Assembly: GCF_040655735.1 (NCBI RefSeq)
Contig: NZ_JBFAKK010000016.1
Span: 114,209-178,208, forward strand
Source of the DNA: Phytomonospora sp040655735
Lineage (GTDB): Bacteria; Actinomycetota; Actinomycetes; Mycobacteriales; Micromonosporaceae
Length of the DNA: 64,000 nucleotides
Direction: 5' to 3'
Under the pieces are notes generated by a model. That model worked only from the letters and a program-made list of their open reading frames with translations, was not told the DNA's origin and ran no database searches. Shown piece by piece: positions 43,645 through 49,684 of the stretch. The position numbers and the translations under genes were made by a program. The stretch's first letter is position 1. The number at the start of each line of letters is the position of its first letter.

Positions 43645-44129
43645 AACGAGTCCTCATCGGACTGTCCACGGTGGCCCTCGCCGTCTCCGCCTGCGTCGAC
43701 CTCGGCGCCGACGACGGCGAGGCCACCGGTCTCGACGAGACCAGCGCCTACACCCGCGCCGAAGAGCACATCACCGCCGCGCTCGCCGTCCTCGACCCGG
43801 GCCCGGCGCCCGAGTACGTCGGCGCGAGCAGCCAGAACTGCGGCGACTCCGGCTTCGGCGACGACACCACCACCCGCGTCGGCGTCACCTACGCACTGCC
43901 CGGCACCGCGGACTTCTCGCGGCTGGAGGCGCACCTGTCCTCAGGCGCCTATGAACCCCACGACGACGGCGTCTTTGACCCCGAGGGTCCCTTCGCCGAG
44001 GCCGAGGACCGATCCGACGGGTTCGTCGTCACCGTCTCCACCGAGGACGCCACCGGCCGTCTCCTCCTGCGCGCCCGCTCGCCGTGCGTGGCCGTCACCG
44101 GCGCGAGCCACTCGCCGCGACCGAGGTGA
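43641..44129 (+). CDS. Small lipoprotein, paralog of the preceding soluble protein
   Basis: A 162-residue protein with signal peptide and lipobox AVSAC (lipidated C18). Two further cysteines (SSQNCGDS and RSPCVAV) may pair. The GTG start overlaps the preceding stop by four bases (GTGA), so the two are translationally coupled. Its 3' end overlaps the opposite-strand gene at 44095 by 35 bases. Anchored outside the membrane, it would be placed to neutralise or assist a secreted hydrolase (inference). Confidence 0.75.
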   Translation: MKRVLIGLSTVALAVSACVDLGADDGEATGLDETSAYTRAEEHITAALAVLDPGPAPEYVGASSQNCGDSGFGDDTTTRVGVTYALPGTADFSRLEAHLSSGAYEPHDDGVFDPEGPFAEAEDRSDGFVVTVSTEDATGRLLLRARSPCVAVTGASHSPRPR

Positions 44130-44652
44130 GCCGGTACCCCGACCACCCGACCACGACGATCGCCACCGCCAGCGTCAGCAGCAGCCCTCGGTTCAGCGCG
44201 AAGGGGTACAGCGGAAGCTGCGGGCCCGAGGTCACCGAGACCGAACGCCCGCACAGGATCGTGGCCGCCCCCTCGAACCACCGGTCCAGCCGCACGCCGC
44301 CCGAGGTCACCCCCACCGAGCGGACCTCGCCGACGTCGGGCCGCACCAGGCACTCCGAATAGTTCCCGCCCCCACCGCCGATCGGGCCGCCGGCGAGGAA
44401 CACCGCCCCGGCCCCCCACCGGTACGGCGACTCGTAACTGGCCGGCGCGCCGCCGAGAGTCGCGTACGCCAGCAGCCCGAGCCCGGCCACCAGCGCCAGC
44501 AGCATCACCGGCACCGCGATCCGCAGGCACAGCCGCCCGACGCGCCGCTGCCGCCGCCCCCGCGCCGAGGCCGCCAGTTCGTAGGAGCGTCCCCGCTCGC
44601 CGAAGCGGGCGGTCCTGGTGCGATATCCGCCTTGATCCCCATGCTGTCCCAT
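44095..44652 (-). CDS. Two-TM membrane protein of unknown function
   Basis: A 185-residue protein with a basic cytoplasmic N-terminus, a TM helix (about 44-66, AVPVMLLALVAGLGLLAYA), an outer domain with two cysteines (YSECLVRPDVG and ATILCGRS), and a second TM helix near 157-176. I chose ATG at 44652, with TTCCG only weakly upstream, because the signal-like helix follows it; the frame is open to 44790. It is convergent with the lipoprotein gene and overlaps its end. No family recognised. Confidence 0.6.
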   Translation of the reverse strand: MGQHGDQGGYRTRTARFGERGRSYELAASARGRRQRRVGRLCLRIAVPVMLLALVAGLGLLAYATLGGAPASYESPYRWGAGAVFLAGGPIGGGGGNYSECLVRPDVGEVRSVGVTSGGVRLDRWFEGAATILCGRSVSVTSGPQLPLYPFALNRGLLLTLAVAIVVVGWSGYRLTSVAASGSRR

Positions 44653-44804
44653 CACGGAATGTAACGAGTGGAGTGCGTATAAGTGGCGACGCGGGCTTGA
44701 TGCGGCTTTGTCGCTCAATGAGGGATGTGAATAGTGGCGCGGGTTGCGGGCTATCGGTACGCTCGGCGGACCATGTTGGCGCCCGTACATGGGGGAGGTA
44801 GAGC

Positions 44805-45239
44805 ATGACCGAGCCCGGTCCCGGCTTCAAGCCGGTCGAAGTCGATGTCTATTCCATGCGTTCTTTCGCGCTCGCACTCAGAGCGGAAGTCGAGGCCAAT
44901 CTGTCCGACGCCGCGGTGAATGTGAACTCACAGCTGAAGAACCCCAATGTTCACCCGTCCGGGCTGTACGTCGAGGGCAAGCCCTTCGGCGCCGACCCGC
45001 GCAACGAACCGGCACAGCACATCTCCAACTACCACACCGGCGCGATGGAGCAGGGCACGAAGCTCATGATCGCATTCCGGGAAGGCATGGACGCCCTGGC
45101 GAACATCGCCTTGAAGGTGGCCACCGAATACCGCTCCACGGATGATCTCAATCGGGCGACCGAAGAGGAGATCCGGACGAAGCTGAATATCCCCAGGGAT
45201 CCGCCTCCGAACCCGCGCCGCGGGCCCTTCCCGATTTAG
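44805..45239 (+). CDS. Small ESX partner protein with YxxxD signal
   Basis: A 144-residue helical protein with Y109-R-S-T-D113. A loop of about 40 residues (NPNVHPSGLYVEGKPFGAD) interrupts the usual helix hairpin, and the C-terminus is Pro-rich (PRDPPPNPRRGP). GGGGGAGGTAGAGC makes a very strong ribosome site. It is 10 bases upstream of the Pro-rich WXG protein and probably its co-exported partner. Confidence 0.75.
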   Translation: MTEPGPGFKPVEVDVYSMRSFALALRAEVEANLSDAAVNVNSQLKNPNVHPSGLYVEGKPFGADPRNEPAQHISNYHTGAMEQGTKLMIAFREGMDALANIALKVATEYRSTDDLNRATEEEIRTKLNIPRDPPPNPRRGPFPI

Positions 45240-45249
45240 GACGGCGATC

Positions 45250-46995
45250 ATGGGAGATTTCGACAAGTACACCCTGGACGACATCAAGGAGATCGTCCAG
45301 TCCGACGACCCCGCCGCCATGCGATCGCAGGCACAGGGCTGGCTGCAGATGAAGAAGTTCTTCGAAGAGCAGCTGACCCGCTTCGACTCGCGTGTCGCAC
45401 CCATCACCGCGACCTGGAAAGGCCCCGCCGCCGACGTGTTCCACGGCGAGGTGGCCAACGTCCGCAAGACCATCCAGGACTCCGTCGAGAAGGCCCAGGG
45501 CAACTCCGAGGGCTGGACGGCCATCGCCGACCGCACCGAGACGGCGCAGAAGAAGGTCGTCGAGATCTACGGTCGCTACCAGGCGGCGATGAACAAGGCC
45601 AACACCGACTACGAGACCGCCAAGCAGGAGGACAAGGACAACTTCAACTGGGGCTGGGGAGGGCTGTCCGACATCTGGGACGACCCCGACGCCCCGAAGA
45701 AGGACGAGGTCCGCGCGCCCTTCGACCGCGAGGCGCGGGCCGAGATGGACAGCGCGACCACGGTCTTCCAGGACCAGTACATCCAGAAGATCTTCTACCC
45801 GCCGACCTTCGAACCGCTGCCGGACAACGGCAAGGTCGAAGACCCCGGCGAGTGGCCGGAGTACCGCAACACCGGTGGCCCCGGTGAGTTCAACGTGACG
45901 CGCACTCCGCTGCCGCAGCCGGGCCAGCCCGGCGACCCGGGCGGACCCCCGTCGACGCCACCGCCGACGCCTACCCCGGAACCACCCCCGCCCACGCCCC
46001 CACCCACTCCGACACCCGTTCCACCGCCTCCACCCCCGCCGCCGCCTCCGGGGCCGTTTCCGCCTGACGGGCCGGACCTTGAATTCCCGGTTCCGCCACC
46101 GGCGCCCCCGCTGCCACCGGCACCGCCGCTCCCACCGGTGGTCCCGCCGGGTCTTCCGGTGACGCCACCGGTGACCCCGCCGGTACTCCCTCCGGTCCTT
46201 CCCCCTCCGGGAGGGATCAAGCCACCGCCGCTGCCTCCGGGCGCCAAGCCGCCGGTCGTGGTTCGGCCGCCACTCCCTCCGGGCGTGAAACCCCCGGGCG
46301 GGATCAAGCCGCCCACGCTGCCTCCGGGCGTGAAACCGCCCGGCGCGGTCCGGCCTCCGCTCCCTCCGGGGACGATCAAGCCGCCCGGCGCCGTCCGGCC
46401 TCCATTGCCTCCGGGCGTGAAACCCCCGGGGACGATCAAGCCGCCGACGCCACCCGGCGCGGTGAAACCGGGCCTGCCCCCGGGCGCCAAGCCCCCGGGC
46501 ACCGCGAACACGCCCGGGACGATCCGTCCGCAGGTCAGCAAGACGACGCAGTTCGGCAAGATGACCAACCCGGTCATCGGCCAGCGACCGAACGGCGCGC
46601 CCCCTTCGGGAACGCGCAACCCCGGCGTCGTCACGCCGAGGGAACCGGTCACGCGGGGCGTCATCGGCCCGCGAGGCGCACAGCCGGGCACCCCGCCCGC
46701 GCGGGGCGTCGGTCAGCCGGGCGTGCGCGCCGCGACACCGCAACCGGCGAAGATGCCGGAGAACGGCGTCATCCGGGGCGGCCGGCAGGCCGCGTCGGGC
46801 AACACGGGCATGCCGCCGCGCCAGATGCAGCGGCACAGGGAAGAGGACGAGGAGGAGCTGAGCTCCGACGGTCCCCTCGACGACGAGCTGTTCCGCGTCG
46901 ACGGGGGAGTGCCCGGGGTCTTCACCTCCAAGCTTCCCTACGACGGTGAACACGGGTCCGGACCGGCCATCACCGGCCGCGACGAACCCAAATAG
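45250..46995 (+). CDS. Large ESX substrate with N-terminal WXG domain and Pro-rich repeat tail
   Basis: A 581-residue protein. The N-terminal helical domain (about 1-190) has W56-K-G (TWKGPAADVFHGE). A Pro-rich region follows (about 215-430), starting with poly-Pro and turning into repeats of the type PPLPPGVKPPG. The C-terminal 150 residues are Gly/Pro/Arg-rich with MQRHREEDEEELS and the end DDELFRVDGGVPGVF. Poly-Pro/Lys repeats often span or bind the cell wall. Together with the small YxxxD partner it forms the third large/small pair of the window. Confidence 0.8.
   Translation: MGDFDKYTLDDIKEIVQSDDPAAMRSQAQGWLQMKKFFEEQLTRFDSRVAPITATWKGPAADVFHGEVANVRKTIQDSVEKAQGNSEGWTAIADRTETAQKKVVEIYGRYQAAMNKANTDYETAKQEDKDNFNWGWGGLSDIWDDPDAPKKDEVRAPFDREARAEMDSATTVFQDQYIQKIFYPPTFEPLPDNGKVEDPGEWPEYRNTGGPGEFNVTRTPLPQPGQPGDPGGPPSTPPPTPTPEPPPPTPPPTPTPVPPPPPPPPPPGPFPPDGPDLEFPVPPPAPPLPPAPPLPPVVPPGLPVTPPVTPPVLPPVLPPPGGIKPPPLPPGAKPPVVVRPPLPPGVKPPGGIKPPTLPPGVKPPGAVRPPLPPGTIKPPGAVRPPLPPGVKPPGTIKPPTPPGAVKPGLPPGAKPPGTANTPGTIRPQVSKTTQFGKMTNPVIGQRPNGAPPSGTRNPGVVTPREPVTRGVIGPRGAQPGTPPARGVGQPGVRAATPQPAKMPENGVIRGGRQAASGNTGMPPRQMQRHREEDEEELSSDGPLDDELFRVDGGVPGVFTSKLPYDGEHGSGPAITGRDEPK
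46212..46500 (+). repeat. Coding tandem repeats of the Pro/Lys tail
   Basis: Within the preceding gene, units encoding variants of (I/V)KPP-x-LPPG and R-PPLPPG recur about 8 times with near-identical codons (for example CCTCCGGGCGTGAAACC repeated). The DNA repeats are prone to slippage, so copy number may vary between strains. Confidence 0.75.
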
Positions 46996-47003
46996 ACCGC
47001 AAT

Positions 47004-47070
47004 CCGGTGACACGGTCCGTATGTCACCGGTGACACGCCCGAAGCCGGCGACTATCGTCGGCTTCGGGCG
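47004..47070. terminator. Two adjacent inverted repeats upstream of mycosin 5
   Basis: 47004-47030 has arms CCGGTGACA / TGTCACCGG with a 9-base spacer, operator-like. 47036-47070 has a perfect 12-bp stem CGCCCGAAGCCG / CGGCTTCGGGCG followed by TTG, terminator-like, with a further CGA/TCG pairing in the loop. Together they separate the Pro-rich substrate gene from mycosin 5. Confidence 0.6.
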
Positions 47071-47098
47071 TTGTCCGACCACGCAGAGGAGCGCCGAG

Positions 47099-48343
47099 GT
47101 GCGAACGATTCCCCGCCGGCTCGGCTCCGTGATCGCCGCGCTCGCCCTGGGCGCGAGCGGCGCACTCCTCTTCCCCACCGCCGCCTCGGCCGACCAGGTC
47201 CGCGACGGGCAGTGGTACCTCGACCCCCTCCGCGTCGCCGAGATCCACGCGATCACCAAAGGCGAAGGCGTCACCATCGGAATCATCGACACCGGCGTCG
47301 ACGCGACCCACCCCGACATCGCCGGAAGCGTCCTGCCCGGCACCGACCTCTACGGCACCGGCGACGGCCTGACCCCCTCCGACGACCACGGCACCGGTGT
47401 CGCCTCGATCCTGGTCGGCCACGACGACGCCGACGGCGTCCTCGGCATCGCCCCCGCCGCCAAGGTGATCTCCGTGCGCGTCACCGACGCCGCCGGCGAG
47501 TTCCCGCACGGCAAGGTCGGCGAGGGCATCCGCTGGCTCGTCGACAACGGAGCCGACGTCATCTCGGTCTCCCTGCGCGACACCGCGCCCGAGGAAGGCG
47601 GCCAGGCGGCCGTCGACTACGCCGTCTCGAAGAACGTCGTCGTCGTCGCCGGCGCCGGGAACGTGCGCGGGGACGACCCCGGCGAGATCTACACCGGCAC
47701 CGGCTTCCCCGCCGCCTACAGCGGCGCCGTCGCGGTCACCGGCACCACCCCCGGCGGGAAGTTCTGGGACGGCTCGGTCGTCCAGAACCTCCACACCGGC
47801 AACTTCGGCATCGCCGCACCCGCCCAGGACATGCAGGTCGCCGTGCGCGGAGGCGGCCACAAGCAGGCCGACGGCACCTCCTACGCCGCGCCCGTCGTCG
47901 CCGGGACCATGGCCCTCATCAAGGCCCGCTACCCGAACCTCGACCACCGGCAGCTCCTGGAGCGCCTCCTGCTCACCGCCGACGACAACGGTGACGAGGG
48001 CGAGGACCTGGAGTTCGGCTGGGGCGTCGTCAACCCCCTGGCCGCCCTCACCGAAGAGGTCGACCACTACCAGGACCCCGCGCCGACCGGCGCCGACTCC
48101 GAACCCGTCGCCGCGACCGACACCGGCACCGGCCCCGGCGACTTCATCCCGGTCATCGTCTCCGGCACCGTCCTGCTCGCCGCCGTGACCGTCATCGTGC
48201 TGGTCGTGCGCTCCCGGCGCCGGCGCGCCACCGCGCCGCCGGCACCCGCACCACAGTTCCGGGCCTCCGGCCCCCCGCCGCAGGCCGCGCCCGACAACTG
48301 GCGCCGGCCACCCGAACCCGGACCTCCGCCGCCCGCGCGGTGA
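47099..48343 (+). CDS. mycP: Mycosin 5, subtilisin-like protease lacking the disulfide pair
   Basis: A 414-residue mycosin. GTG at 47099 has GAGGAGCGCCGAG upstream. Signal peptide about 1-31, D64 (IIDTGVDATHPD), H97 (DDHGTGVAS), N188 (GAGNVRG), S261 (DGTSYAAP), TM helix about 348-368, then a Pro-rich cytoplasmic tail. Like mycosin 2, it has no cysteine in the N-terminal extension. It precedes eccE by 96 bases in the same direction, as in many mycobacterial ESX loci where mycP and eccE are adjacent. Confidence 0.95.
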   Translation: MRTIPRRLGSVIAALALGASGALLFPTAASADQVRDGQWYLDPLRVAEIHAITKGEGVTIGIIDTGVDATHPDIAGSVLPGTDLYGTGDGLTPSDDHGTGVASILVGHDDADGVLGIAPAAKVISVRVTDAAGEFPHGKVGEGIRWLVDNGADVISVSLRDTAPEEGGQAAVDYAVSKNVVVVAGAGNVRGDDPGEIYTGTGFPAAYSGAVAVTGTTPGGKFWDGSVVQNLHTGNFGIAAPAQDMQVAVRGGGHKQADGTSYAAPVVAGTMALIKARYPNLDHRQLLERLLLTADDNGDEGEDLEFGWGVVNPLAALTEEVDHYQDPAPTGADSEPVAATDTGTGPGDFIPVIVSGTVLLAAVTVIVLVVRSRRRRATAPPAPAPQFRASGPPPQAAPDNWRRPPEPGPPPPAR

Positions 48344-48373
48344 CGGGGGTCCCACGAGAGTGGCGGGCACTCG

Positions 48374-48396
48374 TAGGATGGGCATATTCGTACGAA
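48374..48396 (+). promoter_or_regulatory. Candidate promoter and palindrome upstream of eccE
   Basis: A -10-like TAGGAT (48374-48379) is followed by the perfect palindrome TTCGTACGAA (48387-48396), 43 bases before the eccE ATG. The palindrome would overlap the transcript start, a typical repressor site. The -35 is not clear. Confidence 0.4.
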
Positions 48397-48439
48397 CAGG
48401 CTGCCCGCCGCACACCACCCTTCAGGAGGGCCGCAAGAC

Positions 48440-49684
48440 ATGACGATGGTGCAGGCGCCACCGCGCGCCCGTGGCAGCGCCACGATCCGCGGGGCGGCGA
48501 AACGCGAGAACCGGATCGCGTTCACCGCCTCGGTCCGTAATCGCCTCGGCCCCTTCACGATCACCCAGCTGGTGGCGATCGAGCTCGCCGCGGTAGCCGT
48601 GGGGGCGACCCTCGGCAGGCCGCTGCCGTTCCTGATCGGTGGCGGGGTGGTCGCGTTCGTCCTGCTCATCGCGGTGTTCATCCCCAGCGGTGGCCGATGG
48701 CTCTACCAGTCGGTGCCGATGCGCCGCCGCCTCAAGGCCCGGCGCAAGGCGGCGATGCAGGTCCGCGACGACGACCTGCTCGAACAGCTCTCGCCCGACA
48801 TCTCCGTCAGCCGTGTCGAGGACCGCGACGCCGTCATCGGCGTCGCCCGCGACGGCGCGGGCTGGTTCGCGGCCCTGGCCATGGGCGGCCCCGACGGCAT
48901 CGGCGCGCCGGTGCCCTTCGAGCGCCTGACGCGCCTGTTCACCGAGGCCGGCGCCCCGGTGTCGGCGATCCAGGTCATCGCGCACACCGTCCCGGTGGGC
49001 GTGGCGATCCAGGGCAGCCCGGCCGCGCAGTCCTACCAGGAGCTCCTCGGTGGCACGGCGGCCGTCGTGCACCAGACGAGCTGGCTGGCCGTGCGCCTCG
49101 ACCTCGGCGATGCCGCCGACGCCGCCGTCAACCGCGGCGGAGGTGTCGAGGGCGTGCACAAGTCCCTCGCGGTGACCGTCAGCCGTATCGGCAAGGCCCT
49201 GCGCAACGCGGGCGTGACCCACCGGGTCCTCGACGACGACGGCCTGCGCGCGGCCCTCAAGCAGTCCCTCGCGCTGACCACGATCAGCCCGACCGCCAAC
49301 CCGCGCACCAACGAGACGTGGAAGTCCTGGCAGGCCGGCGGCCTGGAGCACATCACGCACCGGATCCGCAGCTGGCCCAGCGACATGGCCACCCTCCCGC
49401 GCGTCCTCGACGAGGTCGCCGCGGTCCCGGCCGCGTTCACCACCGTCTCGGTGACGATCTCGCCCGGGCCGGTCTCCCGCCGCGCGCCCGACGGCGCAGC
49501 CCTCGAACGCCGCATCGAAGTGCGCGGCCTGGTGCGCCTGTCGTGCGACCCGGCCAGCTCGTCGATGGTCTGCGGACGACTCCGCGAGGCCGCCGCGCAG
49601 GTCGGCGCCCGCCTCGCGCGCCTCGACGGCGAGCACGGCCCCGCGGCCTACGCCTCGGCACCCACTGGAGGAGGTCCTCGATGA
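48440..49684 (+). CDS. eccE: EccE, type VII secretion core protein
   Basis: A 414-residue EccE: a basic N-terminus, two TM helices (about 40-75, with QLVAIELAAVAVGATLGRPLPFLIGGG) and a large domain with the repeated GAPV and SWPSDMATLPRVLDE elements of the family. EccE sits at the periphery of the ESX core complex. It is the only eccE in the window, although two complete eccB/eccC/eccD sets are present. A strong ribosome site AGGAGGG precedes the ATG. Its stop overlaps the next start (ATGA). Confidence 0.92.
   Translation: MTMVQAPPRARGSATIRGAAKRENRIAFTASVRNRLGPFTITQLVAIELAAVAVGATLGRPLPFLIGGGVVAFVLLIAVFIPSGGRWLYQSVPMRRRLKARRKAAMQVRDDDLLEQLSPDISVSRVEDRDAVIGVARDGAGWFAALAMGGPDGIGAPVPFERLTRLFTEAGAPVSAIQVIAHTVPVGVAIQGSPAAQSYQELLGGTAAVVHQTSWLAVRLDLGDAADAAVNRGGGVEGVHKSLAVTVSRIGKALRNAGVTHRVLDDDGLRAALKQSLALTTISPTANPRTNETWKSWQAGGLEHITHRIRSWPSDMATLPRVLDEVAAVPAAFTTVSVTISPGPVSRRAPDGAALERRIEVRGLVRLSCDPASSSMVCGRLREAAAQVGARLARLDGEHGPAAYASAPTGGGPR

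Noticed and set aside
45900..46520. Tandem short repeats considered as a CRISPR array
   Set aside because: Units are short, contiguous and in frame, and encode a Pro/Lys tail; there are no spacers of constant length and no cas genes.
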